Positions 11,230-23,884 of a stretch of 64,000 nt of DNA are shown here, one piece after another (positions within the stretch are counted from its first letter, which is position 1; each line of letters starts with the position of its first letter). Where the stretch lies: NCBI GenBank assembly GCA_038373885.1, contig JAWZYV010002521.1, positions 868,001-932,000 of the forward strand, read 5' to 3'. A model generated the notes under the pieces. It had not been told where the DNA came from, did no database searches, and was given only the letters and a program-made list of their open reading frames with translations. The position numbers and the translations under genes were made by a program. Source of the stretch: Cheiracanthium punctorium (taxonomy: Eukaryota > Arthropoda > Arachnida > Araneae > Cheiracanthiidae).

Positions 11230-14200
11230 AAAAATCTCGCTTTAGGCGATGGCGGAAAAGAAGACAGCTCGGGAACCCCGTTAATTAACGAATTTCACTT
11301 TGTTCGGTGTTTTCTTCTTTTGATATTTTGCTTCTTTTACGAGGGAACCCTTTTTGTGTATTGCGCATGAAATATGCGACGAGGAAATTTTTGGTGTCAT
11401 CGCTGTCTCGGCAAGGGTTCTACGCTATTGTAGTAGATTATATTGATAATCTGTCTCCACTGATAAATAAATCATTGGCCGCTTGACGTGGAGATAAAGT
11501 GCTATAAGTTATGGAAATTTCGTGAATTTTGACAACTTCTCGAGATTGGTACGCATAGGCACAAAAAGTATCGAACTGAACAAAGAAAATGAAATATAAA
11601 AAAAGCAAAGTTATGTAATATACCCATTGGCGCCTATTGTCCTTGTCTGAGGACCTGCTGGTTGTCGACTAGAAACAAATTGGAAGATAATGAATCAAAA
11701 TCATATTATATTCTTATAAAATATAATTTTCACTACCATTGACAAATTTTTGTTCTTGACAGTACTTATGGATTTAACTTTTATGTGATCTCCAAATTGT
11801 TAAAAAATTATTATACAATCTTCCAAACATCATTAATGCATTGTTATTTTTGCATTAAAAATGCTTCTAATTTTAAGGTAGAGTTACCCTAATAATATAT
11901 TATTGAAGTATCAAGCTTTTTGACCTCGCGTTACTTAAAACATGCTTCAGTGAATCTCAGGAAAAGCTGGGCTGTGGACAAAATAGCTGGTGACGCAGAA
12001 ATTGGTAACAAATATATATTAAACAATGTACAGACATGTTGGGAGCACAAATAATGCAAAATTTCGTGAGGGTTATTAATAACAACTATTAAGAGTCAAA
12101 ACCTACAGTACATGCTTCGTGGTGATGAATTTCGCCGGAATTTCTCTTAAATATGAGAAATAAATGAAGCCGTCCATAACTGAATTGATAAAATAGCTTA
12201 TTCTGGTAGAAAATCTTGTAATGTCTATTTTTATGTTTTATTTGCCTTGAAATCCTTTAAAAGTTTAGTACTATGCTAAAAAGAAAAAACAATCATGAAA
12301 TTTTTATCATTTAAAATTATGTGCTTAAATATATTTACAACATCAATTTTAAGTTACATTTTAAAAGGTTACTGTTTTCACTACTGTACTACTAAAAGTT
12401 TATTCTGCGTTATTCATAATAAGTATTTCAGATATAGGAAGAAATACTTTTTCATAAGGAGAAAGTGTAAACAATAAATACTAATCTATACAAAAGCAGA
12501 TGACATAAATATAGAACTAATATGAACGAAGTAGTTTAGAAAAACATCCAGTAAACTCAATGTTGATAAGGAGAGAAAATTAATGAAAATTGTAAAAGTG
12601 TAAATTTAAAAAAAAGTATAAAGCGGATGAAAGAAATAAAGATTCAATTTTTAAGAAAAAAATGGAGCTGATAATTTAAAGAAAATTATAACGAATAACT
12701 CAGACTGAAATTTATCATTGTATCTCAACAATCAAAGGACTGGTAGCATGCTTTCGCTTCGGTAGTCAATTGTGCAACTGATCTTTTAACGTTTCTAGAT
12801 ATTAGGCCTTCCTAAAGGCAGCAGTAGAGCCAGGATTCTTTTTTCCCAGGGTTGGTTGAGAAATAAAAAAATGGATTGCGATACAACTTATAAGAAATTG
12901 ATATGACTTTTTTTTTGAGAGAGAGGGGGGGGGAGTCCTTTTATTTTGCTGAGAAGTGTTCGTATATGAAAATGAATTTTAAAGAAAAAGAAAAGCGACA
13001 ATAAAAATAAATTCATAAACCAAGTTTAAAATCTTTGCATTTGGAAAAACATACATTAGAAAATAAATAAATATATATTATATTTGGCTTAGGTCCGTAG
13101 CCGAGCCTCGAATTCCTCATGGGGAATTTTCAAATATACCATGGAAATATCAAGAACTTTCAAATTTATCCACAAATACGTAATTTTCTCTATATTTTAT
13201 GTATATTCATTCCAAGGTGGATTCAACCCCATCAACCACCCCCTGGATGACTCTAACACACAAACACGCGTACTAAAAAATTATCTTTCTAATAACTTTC
13301 AGAGAAATTATCCTGTAATTACATTAATTTTTATTTTCTAAATCATCTACATTAAATAAGAGAAAAATTAATAATTTTTAACAGTTAAAATAAAATTCAA
13401 ACGATTAGTAATGAAGTATGCTTCTAGAATAAATTGATCTGATTTTTTTTTTTTTTGTTATACCCTCTAACTCACAAGTATTCCCGTAGATTATACAAAG
13501 AAAAAGAATGTCTGAAAAGGAACAACTCGCATATTTGCAACTTAGTTGAATCTGGCCTTCATTATCTATGGGTGTTCGAATATTTATTAGTTTAATGGGA
13601 ACACGCCCAGCATTTTTGTTGGGTTTACCCTGTTACTCTTCACTGATGAGTTCTTGAAATACCATCACAGTTTTCAAGGATAAGAAATTGAATTATTAGT
13701 ATATAAAAGCCTTTTTAACAACTAATGTCTCAGATTTTATTCGAATTTGCATACGTACAGGGGAACTTGTAATGATTTTTATAGTATATATAATTTTTAG
13801 TTAGTATTTTGCATTTTAGGAACATTTAAAATAGCTTTAATTGAACTTTATTAACTGTACATTACAATTTTCAGTTTTTTTTTTTTTTTTTACGTAAAAA
13901 TTTGACATCTGAATAACATAGTTTTTGATTATAATCTATTTATATAACTGTTCAATTTTACTATCAGTAACGCGTCGAATACTACTTAGTTTTTAAATAT
14001 CATTAAATGTTTTCTCAGTAAATTGATAGTTTATCAGAAAATGTTATACTCAATAAATGAAATTTTATAAATTTACCGCTATTACTACAAGCGGCTATTC
14101 CTTAAAATTCATTTACATTTTAGTTTAGAATCTTTTCATTCTCATTTCTCTTTTATTTCATTAAATAATTTAGTTTTCATTCCGCTATTCAATCTAAAGA

Positions 14201-15000
14201 GTACTTGAAAAAAAAAGTCTATAAGTCTAAAGTATATAAACTTTTCAAAAATGTTATGGGCAATTTTAAACGATAACATGATTCTGCACTACTGTTCGAA
14301 ATTTGAATGGTAGATTTTTAAAGTACTTTTCTGAATTACATCTTTTGATCAGGATGACTAAATAATGTACAAATAAATTTGCATGAAGTTCTTTGAAGAA
14401 CTTGATAGTGGCTAATTTGCTGTTCTATGAACAAGGAGCGTAAAATGAGCAAGAAGCAAGGCGCCATTTTTAAATGCTTTATTTTTATAACTTTTTTTAT
14501 AAATAAAATAACTGCAATAATATAATATATTTTTTATAAATAAAAACACTGCAAAATGTACGCAGACCAAAATGACTCCAAAATGTTGCCTCTAATAATT
14601 CTTTTATGGCACTGATTTTTGTGCTACTTCAAAAGCTGCTAATGTAGCAGAAGTTAATCACAAAAGATTTTTTCCTAAGTTTGTCCCTCATAGATTCTTT
14701 TTAAAGCTTAAGTTTTTTATGATTTCTGTTTACCCGTCTGTCTGTTTGTCTGTTTGTCCATGCGTATTCTTACTGACTTAAATTTGCATCTATTGCTGTG
14801 AAATTTATGTGTGCAATTGAAATGAGCTGCATCTACTATAAATGGTGTGTGTAGGATTGTTAGCTCTTTTACGGGAATTCTCGAAAAAATTGAGATACCT
14901 TATTTTCTGTGGAAGTTTGGAGACATTAATTCATTTCAAACACCATGAAATATGTATCTAGATGTTTGCTTGCACGGAGTTAACAGCTCGCGTCACTGTA
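11230..15000. other. Intergenic, mostly non-coding
   Basis: AT-rich. At 12815-12960 a block with gagccagga and a ten-base G run resembles the ends of the poly-G-containing short elements elsewhere in the window, but no second terminus was found. 14735-14775 has a gtctgtttgtctgtttgtcc tract like that in the 155-bp elements. No gene is seen. Confidence 0.4.
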
Positions 15001-15266
15001 TAGGTTGTTTAGATGTGTCGTCGCTATGTCGTCTTTCCTGGAGTTTCCCGCGACAATGTGAATGAATCCTCAGAAGAAGAACGGGTACTTGTAAATATTG
15101 GCACCCCTCGGAAACTGCTAGCGACCAAAGGAAAGACTCTGGATATCACGATTTAATGTGCACAAGCATCACGTGTGCACGGTGGAATGCAGTGGTTCAT
15201 CGGTATTGAATCAGCAAGGTTACGGTTACCAGTCCGATGCCTCCACTCGGCTACTACGGACCCTTA
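15001..15266 (-). mobile_element. tRNA-derived SINE, copy 1
   Basis: Read on the minus strand this begins with a tRNA-like head: ggtccgtagtagccgagtgg (A-box-like tagccgagtgg), then catcggactggtaacc and gattcaatacc (B-box-like). The body contains gtcgctagcagtttccgagg, ttcttctgaggat and gcgggaaactccaggaa, which match the body of the SINE at 55939-56259. This shared head plus body defines one SINE family. SINEs of this kind are copied by LINE machinery and transcribed by RNA polymerase III. Ends are approximate. Confidence 0.75.
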
Positions 15267-15269
15267 TAC

Positions 15270-16555
15270 AGATGTTTATAAAACCTAACTGTTCATTTAA
15301 AAGAATGGTAGTAGGACTGTCGTAAAATTACATTATTATAATAATATAACCTTTTTGAGGCTATTCCCATATATCAAAAAATCTCTCCAAACGGAAGCCA
15401 GATCTTGCAATTTTAAGGACATATAATGATATTTGACGCTAAAAGTAAGTCTCCAAAACTTGATTTTGCTTGGTGATATCGTGTGAATTGTACGCTGTAC
15501 CTGCTGTTAATGAATCATAATTAGATTATCAATACTGGCTAGAAAATAGACTTACATCCAAAAAGATGCATATTTTGAATTTTTCTAACATGGATCTTCA
15601 CTTTACCCTAGTTTAAAGCTCAGAATAACACATGAAATAGACAACAAGCACCCTATATTAAGCTCCAAAGGTGGTGTTTGAAAAATGTACTCTTAAAAAA
15701 TTATTTTTGAATTTCCTTTAAGCATAAAAAAGACAGTTGCGCAGAAAAAGCCTTTAAATAGCTGCGTTTTCCATGATCTACGTTTCTTGTTTCTAAACTA
15801 TTATACGAAAAGTTGCAAACTTGCATTAATGCCCAGATCCAAAAGAGACATACTAGGGGCATACAAAAGACTTTCAAAATCCAACAGAAAAAAAAGTATC
15901 TACTTCCTAGATCTATTCTTAGCCATTAATAGAAAGTTCGAAACACTGCTCCCACCAGAAATGTAAATTTTGTACTTGGGTGAAAACTGACATCTTCTGT
16001 TTAATTTATCATTGCTACACAGCAATTCTGGAGATGTATATACTAAATCTTAGAAGTCTTCTGTCACTGACAACATTCTCTTAAAGGCTTTATTAACCCT
16101 CTCAGAGGTTGAGTGTAACATTTCTTTTACAGAATTGTATTTTTCACTTTAATACACCTATATTTTCGCACTTTTTTATTTTATGCACACTGTATGTGTG
16201 TCAAATTTTGTAATCGGTTTTTCGTTCACTTCCCAATTTTCAACGGATCTAAAATTCTGCTTATTAATGCATCTTAGCTAACAATTCATGAATTAATCAT
16301 AAAAAGGTCAAAACAATTATTTAAGCTAATTAGTGTACATTTGTTTCAGCCTCTACTAAAAGGCGATAACGCAATGATAAAGGTTTTCGAATGTATCAGA
16401 CAAGTACACATGTTTAAGTACAGCTATAGTTATTTTTCATCTTTGTTGATTGTGACCAATGAACATCGGCAATAGTATCCTTCACGATAAATTAAAAATT
16501 CTCATTATTCTTGCCAAATTGAAGACTTCACGATAGACAGCATTTTGATATTATG
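15270..16555. other. Non-coding gap
   Basis: Nothing recognisable between the SINE and the next inverted-repeat element. Confidence 0.4.
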
Positions 16556-16558
16556 AGT

Positions 16559-16795
16559 CTAAGGGCGAGATTCAAGTGAAATGCTGGCGATCGAGTTCGA
16601 ATCGAACGTTTCTCAGTCCCCAGTTCCCAGTTCAGTTCCCAGAATGCTTCCAATGAACAAACGTATCGCGCTGTCACGTGATCAAAACACGATTGGTTTG
16701 TTTCAGTTGAATAAGAAACATTGATATATTTCGAAGTTTCCCCTGTTCGACGCGGAAAACGTTCGAATTGGGCTTCACTTGTATCTCTCCCTAAG
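16559..16795. mobile_element. Inverted-repeat element (MITE), about 237 bp
   Basis: The left end ctaagggcgagattcaagtg is matched by the right end read in reverse, cttagggagagatacaagtg, giving terminal inverted repeats of over 20 bp with few mismatches; a second inverted block, ttcgaa.gaacg, lies inside. There is no coding capacity. The family is unknown and only one copy is visible. Confidence 0.7.
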
Positions 16796-17157
16796 AATGC
16801 TTAAGAAATTTTATAATTAAAAAAAAAATGTGCGGAAAAAATTCCTTATTCTTGAAATCAATCCGTAATTTTTTTATGGTTTGTTCCAGATTTCCTTCGT
16901 GGAACGATTTCAAAAATCTGAGTTAAAAAAGAAACTAAGTGAATATGCTTCTCTCTTTTCGTATTTAGCAGTCACCTTTGAAACGTATATTTCGTTATGA
17001 ATTTGGATAAAGTTAAACTTATACAAAGTATTTTTTAAAATTTTCTTTTTAAGAACAAAATTATTTGTTAATTAAAACATGCTGACCATAAATTATTTCT
17101 CAGCAATGAACATGACAATAAAATTTAGAAGTTATTTTCACGTTGTATAAATTGCTA

Positions 17158-18403
17158 CCCAGACAGCACATAAGCTTAAATCAAGCTTGGCATTTATTTG
17201 AATTTGACGTATTAATACAAGCTTGACAATTCAATTCAATTTAAGCTTGCAGCAAGCTTGCAGGAGTCAAGTTGAATTGTCAAGCTGGAATACAGCTTGA
17301 TGTTTCCCTTTCGAAAGCGTGTGTTGATGGCGCCATCTGTGAAAGAGAATGGACATTAATTGTCTAGCGTTTCTCAAATTTGCTCAGTAAAGAAAAGTTC
17401 GTAAAAGTTGTGTTTTATTTTATTATCCCACAAAACCTGGACATTAGAACACGCAAGGGGAAAGAATGAATGGGATAAGCCCCTCTGAAGTGTAACACGA
17501 GGGGAGTTTTAGTTTTATTTACATCTAATTAACATTAGTAATTCCATTAACTAATTAATTAGCCCTAAAAATAAATTTTAATATAATTAACACAATTTAG
17601 TTAGTTAATATACTTCGCTTTATGGGTGGAAGAATGAGGCGCAATCCGGCCTCCACAAAATAATTAATCAGTAAATAAATGTACTTGACCATAGAATTTT
17701 TAAAAAAAGATTCTATATTTCCAAATATGGAAATCCTTCAAAATAAAATACAGTTATACTACGAAATTGATTTCAAAATCAGTCGTTTGTCTCGATTTTG
17801 GCCAGCAGTATTGCTCAACATGAGTGTTGCGATATTGAAAGTTTTAAAACGTGTCGTGCTTTTAAGTTTATATTATGCTTATTTCCTTATTAGTAGAGTC
17901 TATAAATCACTAACATTATTTAAATTTTGATTCATCCCATGGAAAAATAAAAGAAACTTATCGGCATCGGGCACTGATAGATCTGGCCAGAAAACGGCGA
18001 GACGACAGTCCCTTCAAACTTTAGTCACAGCTGCCCGAGGCTTATTGGCGGAACGGTTAGCAAGCAGCCTTCCCTTCCCGAGATCGAACACAGCCGCGGA
18101 CGTTTGATGGAAACAGCTTAAAATTTCAGCATAGAGGGGAAAATGCGTGGTAAAATAAAGTTCGCCGACGGGCTCGCCGTGCATTTAGAAAATTTTTAAG
18201 CTTGAAATTAAGCTTGCTGTGTCAAGCTTGATTCAAGCTTGCTATGTCAAGCTTAATGCAAGCTGAGCAAGTGTAAACTAGAACACTTGATTCAAGCTTG
18301 CATTAAGCTTACACGCTTGAAATTTTCAAGCTTAATTCAAGTTTATTTGTTTGATAAATCAAGCTTGCTGCAAGTTTGATGCAAGTTTGCTGTGCAGTCT
18401 GGG
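17158..18403. mobile_element. TA-flanked MITE with AAGCTT-rich arms, copy 1 (1.25 kb)
   Basis: The element starts cccagacagcacataagctt and ends ctgtgcagtctggg, with a TA on each side (17156-17157 and 18404-18405), as expected for a Tc1/mariner-like target duplication. Both arms contain many copies of caagcttga-type units in both orientations, so each arm can fold. The interior includes tgatggcgccatctgt and a block at 17500-18180 that is missing from the copy at 60376-60917. The short open frame at 17679-17930 lies in that block and looks like chance. Confidence 0.8.
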
Positions 18404-18409
18404 TAATGC

Positions 18410-21140
18410 CATTTTTTTTAAATTGACTACCTCCTTCTATTGTCCAAATTGTTCCACTGAAATTTGGATGCTCCAGAGACCTTGTTAAACCAAAGATTTG
18501 TTGATGCTGAATACAGTAATTTTTTTCAATAACTTTAAAGGTACTTAGTTATTTAAAAATGTCATCCGCTTAATATAATTTTATAGGATAACGTATGCAT
18601 GTAATAATGCACATAAATTTAAATCTAAATATGCAGTCACACAGTCCTTGACATTTTAGCTAGCCTACTGGCAAGATATCAAATAAAGTGCTGTTAGAAA
18701 CATTTAATATAAATATTAACATATCAATGGGTTTTTTTTTCCCAGAGAAAATATTTTTGTACAGTTACAAAACAATTTTCTTAAAGAAGATAGCATTTCT
18801 GTAAGCGAAACATTTTCATTTGAGATAGTATTTTTTAATTAACATATGATAATAAGAGTAATTATAATATTATTTACTGCAATTATTATTCATATATTCT
18901 TTTATGTGTAGAATGCTTCATTCTTCTTCAGGCCTTTATACAGTTTATTAAGTTATTTTCTGAATCTCGTCTTTAATCATTGGACATTCTTTAATTTACG
19001 AAGGAATATGACTGTCAATCTTCTTTCGAAAATTTCAACATTCTTGACTTGATTTAACAATCATTTTCAGCAATCAAGATTTGAATGATTATAACTGTTT
19101 TTTATTTTAAGTGAGATTAAGAATGAATAAAAAATTATAAAAAAATTATAAAACAGTGTAAAGTTATGAACTAAGCGAATTGATAAAATATTTATATTTT
19201 CAGAAAAGCTCTAAATCATATGTTTACCCCCCCCCTCCCCTCCCGGAAAAAAAACTAAACATATTCAAGAGAACGTAAAAATCACTTTAAAGTCCCAATT
19301 TTTTGAGCATGTTTTTTAAATACTCAAAGCTTTAAACAAATTTTAGTGAAATTTACAGACAAAGTATGACAATAAAGGAAACAAAAAAGAACAAATATTA
19401 AAAAAAAGAACAGTATTAAACAGATATTTTAAACCAAAATGCTTAATATGCAATGAAACAAGTGATGTATAATATTTTTATTAACATTGTGAAAATACAA
19501 AGAAATTTCCTTTTAATATTTCATTGCTGTAAGCTGCAGGCTATGTGTATGGCAGCTTAAGTAAAAATAAGTCGAAAAAAAAATCGATCAACAGAAAAAG
19601 AAAGAAATTGAAAGGTATCGTTGTTATGATGATGGGATATTTCACAATTTTCCGTTTTAATCATAATAAACAATTAAACAATGTCAATGATCAAATCTGC
19701 TACTCAAAAAGGTAGAAAGAAAAGAAAACAGGAGATGCATTTGACGATTTTTTAAATTAAGTTGGAGTGTTAGTTTTTTCAAAACGAGTATCCTCGATCA
19801 GTAAATTTTTATTGAAAAACCTTAGTTTAGAGCAGCTTCTTTTAGGCGTTACAGAAATAGATACAGCATTGAAAATTTTCAGTATTCATAGGATATTCAT
19901 TCATACGACATTCTGCATTCATGTAATTATTCATGAGTTTTATGTAAATTGTGTTGCGTTATTGGCTATTAAATTATAAAATAAAGTACCCTTAGAGTAT
20001 GGTTTGAGAAAATCCAGTTTGTTAAACACTCATATATCATCATACATTTCAATCTGTATTTTTAATTTCCAGCATATATTTTGTTTTATATGTACCGTCA
20101 CATTACATTTCACACACTGCTCAAAGCTACAATTTTCTTTAACGGATTTTCCTATAATTTGCTAGACACCATTCAATATATGATCTCAATAAGATATTAA
20201 TGATAATGTGGTATCACGAACTTCTCACTCATTGTTTTCTTTACAAATATTTAGGCATTTTCCTTTTTTTCTAATAAATACTGATATTGAGAATAAAGTT
20301 TCCTAATCTTCAATTGATATTATTTTTTTAAATTTGTGTTGATTTACTAAATAGTTTGACAGGGCGATAGGCCTTACTTTTGCTAACCGGAATGCATCCC
20401 TGTGATAAATAATTTGAAAATTCATGATTTTTCTAATCATTTATACTTTATATATTTATTCCAGTCTTTCCTGGTTGATTTGGTCTACAGTTGGTCACGT
20501 GAGGGCTCAAAACTCTTGACATTTATTCGTTAACTAAAGTATATACGATAAGTAAACTTAAAAAAAAGTACTTATAATTGGTTGATATTTTCAATTAAAT
20601 GACTATTTAAATTCAGTTCGTTCCGCTCTATTTTTCGTTAGACTGTATTTTATTTTCATCGATAAAAGTATTTGAACCACTGATAGACAAAACAGTTCTT
20701 ATTGTTTCTTTCGTTCTATCAGATACTAATTTTATCTCTATTTTGTCTTTCATTCAATCCTTTTAATCATTTCAAAACTGATGGAACAATAAAACAGGGA
20801 ATATAAATAATCTCAAGCTCTTCGATTATTAAAAATCTTCATTCCCCTTGTTTGTACATACTGCAACAGAACGCGCATTAACATCTTTCCTCCAACTGAT
20901 GGAAAGACGTAACGGTACAGATTGCTCTTCTGTGTCAAATTTTTTCATCTCCATATTCGTATTTGAATCCTTGTGCAAAAGAAAAATGACCAACACAGTT
21001 GGAAGAATGCCTTCTGTTTGTTTTTGCAGAGAAATAAATAGGATAAAGCAAGAAGTACAATTTCAGCAACGTAAACACTGTTTAAGTCATTGCTGTAAGA
21101 GTATAATCCTTGGGAGTTATTTTTGAGTCTTTAAAGGAGC
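18410..21140. other. Non-coding gap
   Basis: AT-rich, with a C-rich run near 19228-19243. Open frames at 19767-19979 and 20848-21126 have no splice, domain or promoter support. Confidence 0.4.
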
Positions 21141-21147
21141 TATATAT

Positions 21148-21320
21148 TACCGTATGTCTCGGCGTATAACACCTACTTTCAACTTCGAAAAATAACTTGA
21201 TTTTTTCGCGTGCGTGTTATAAATCGAACATAAATGCAGAATATAAAATATATAATATATTGGTTGACAAATACTAAATTTACTGATGTGTGTTATACAC
21301 CAGTGTGCTATATGACGGTA
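21148..21320. mobile_element. TACCGTAT-type MITE, copy 1
   Basis: The left end taccgtatgtctcggcgtat is matched by an inverted right end, taccgtcatatagcacac. It shares the terminal and subterminal sequence (ggcgtataacac, ttgattttttcgcgtgcgtg) with 35587-35796. It is short and non-coding. Confidence 0.7.
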
Positions 21321-22079
21321 TATATGGTTTGTAGGATAGGTGCACAAGTATCGACATTGCATCAGTAATTGACACTTTGTCCTATAATTTATAATAATAA
21401 GCTATGATTTCAGAACTGCTTTCAAATGCTATTTAGTACCCATTTAGACATTTGTCTTCAATTTTGTGTAATTTTCTAAGTTCAATATCAACCTGCTTCT
21501 ATTTAAAGCATATTTATTTTTAGAAATTACTTTAAAATTGAATTGTATCAGATAAGTAGCTGAAGTACCCGTCGTTGGCAGGTTAGTATGTAATGCAGAT
21601 TTCCAAAAGGTCTGACTTTTCATCAGCATTATTATAGAGTACAAAGAGCTGTAATAGCATATTGGTAAAAGTATAGAAATAAAAATTATAACTTCTGTAT
21701 ATAGTTAAATTATTCAATGTTAGATAGTAAGTAAATGCTAAGTGAAATTATCAATAGAGAAATTATTTTATATTCAAATTTAACGGTTTATTTTAGTGGA
21801 AAATCATTTAATGTCAAGAGGTCATCCCTCTCCTGTAACTAAATTCTGTTTGATTCACAACAGATGTTTTAATATTATGCCTCCAGAAAACTGCCCAAAT
21901 TTTAAAAAAAGCTAAATTGCAAATAAACATTAAAAAAATCGAAATAATTTTTTAAAATGAAATATCTAATATATTAACTCCGGACGCCTTATAAATGATT
22001 CCATTTTTTAAATGCAACTTTACGAGGCTTTAAAATTTATTAAAACTTAAAAAATAAAATAAAATAAAATCAGACATTT

Positions 22080-23175
22080 ATTGTCTTAGCCGTTACTGAT
22101 CATCATTTTACTAAATTTCATTCTATTCTCTAAAGCTGTTTTTGAGGATACGAGAACGGACATTTATATAATTTTTATAAAATCTCAAAATCTTTTTAAA
22201 ATATTTGAAACAATATTGACATCTGTAGATCACACATTAACGTGCCACATAATACAATTTAAAATTTCACTCTATTCCATTACAACTTTTAAGAAATGCA
22301 ACAAATATTTTCCCTATTTCTCAAAATTTTTAAATCTATAAAAAAATTTGAAATACTTTGACCCCTATAGTTTAAGTGACCACCTATGGGGATGTTAAAT
22401 TTTATTTCACTTCCTTCAAAGGTTTATACTTGATTGACAAATATTTACACATTTTAAATAAATTTTCTCAAAATCCTCAAAACTAATTCAAATTTTCAAA
22501 AAATTGTACCGTCATAGTTTCAGTTGCATGTTCACCTAATATATAACCAATTTTCATTTCGTTCGCTTTTATCGTTCTTAAGTGATGTGTAAGAAAATAT
22601 TGCACATTTTAGGAAATTTTTTTTTTAAATCTGAAAATATAATAGAACTTTTAAAAAAAAGTCTTTGCCTATAGTTTGAGTTGAGTTATCACCTATCATG
22701 CTTACTAATTTTCATTTCATTCGCTTTAGTCGTTAATACATGATGCGCAAACAAATATTTACGCTGTTTGAAATGATTTTCTCAAAATCTAGAAATCTAA
22801 TCAAAGATTTTTAAACAATTGATGCCTATAGTTAAATATGAGTGAGCACTTTATCATATCACGAAATTTCATTTCAGTCACTTTAGGGGATATTACGTGA
22901 TATGCGAACAAATATTTACGCAGTTTGAAATAATTTAATAAACCCCAAAATCTGATCATTTTTTTTTTATTCGACGTTATAGTTTAAGCAGAGTGATCAA
23001 CTATCAAGTCACCAAATTTCAATTCATTCGCCTTAGTCATCAGTACGTGATGCGCGAACAAGAATTTTCGCAGTTTGAAACAATTTCAGCAAAATATCTT
23101 AATCTGATTAAAATGTTTTAAACATTTGACTCCTATAGTTTAAGTTGAGTGACTTCCATCACATCACCAAATTTT
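22080..23175 (-). repeat. 155-bp tandem-repeat element, copy B
   Basis: About seven diverged monomers, anchored at about 22366, 22512, 22667, 22823, 22975 and 23130, give a period of 146-156 bp. Each has ctatagtttaagttgagtga, aatttcatttcattcgcttt, agtcgttattacgtgatgcg and cgcagtttgaaa parts. The cagacaga/tatatagat end present in copies A and C was not found here, so this copy is truncated. Confidence 0.75.
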
Positions 23176-23884
23176 CTTGAGACGTTTTTACATCATTGCA
23201 ATAAAAAATAAATCAGCATATTTTTCTACTAATTTCTTAGGTGTCAATTACTGGAGCACGAAATACCAATCACTGGAGACAAAATTTTTTTCTTGGTGTC
23301 GATTAATGATGTCACTACCATGATAACCTATAAAATCTAGAAAAAATAGAAATTCCCTATATTCTGTAATAAATTATACCTTACAAGAATTTTCAAAGTT
23401 TGTTTCTAGATAGTGCTAGGAATTAGCAATTACTAGTTAATACTTATTATTGCTTTTAAAGTGTCAATTACCGGTGCCCTTACTCTCTTATCATTATCAT
23501 TCTTCAAGTTTCAATAACATGCACAGACTAAATTTACATTGAAACAGATTAACATCTCCCAATTCTCTTTAAAAGGTTCCCAGTTTCTGTAAAATGATTT
23601 GGAATGCCTTTTCTTTTCCATGACAAGAAATACAAATGCTACAAGCATGATTTCTAATGAAAACCATGGAAAAATAGTTATAAATAAATAACCTATAAAA
23701 TGTGTACCGATTTCTGTATTTGTACGACAGTATGAGCACGGGTAAACTGACGAACAGTCGATAAATCAAGCCACGCATCACAATCATTATAACTTTTTGG
23801 AAAGAGTTAAACATTTATATAGCAATATATTCATGCATGCATATTTTTTAATTATACATAAAAATATCTGTACTGTTAAAATCT

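Noticed and set aside
13635..13670. ctgatgag core, considered as a hammerhead ribozyme
   Set aside because: The following bases cannot form stem II before gaaa, and no third stem is evident. The alternative reading LLFTDEF recalls Tc1 transposases, but flanking sequence does not support it.
20848..21126. 92-codon open frame with several Cys
   Set aside because: No splice sites, domain, promoter or codon bias; AT-rich surroundings produce such frames by chance.
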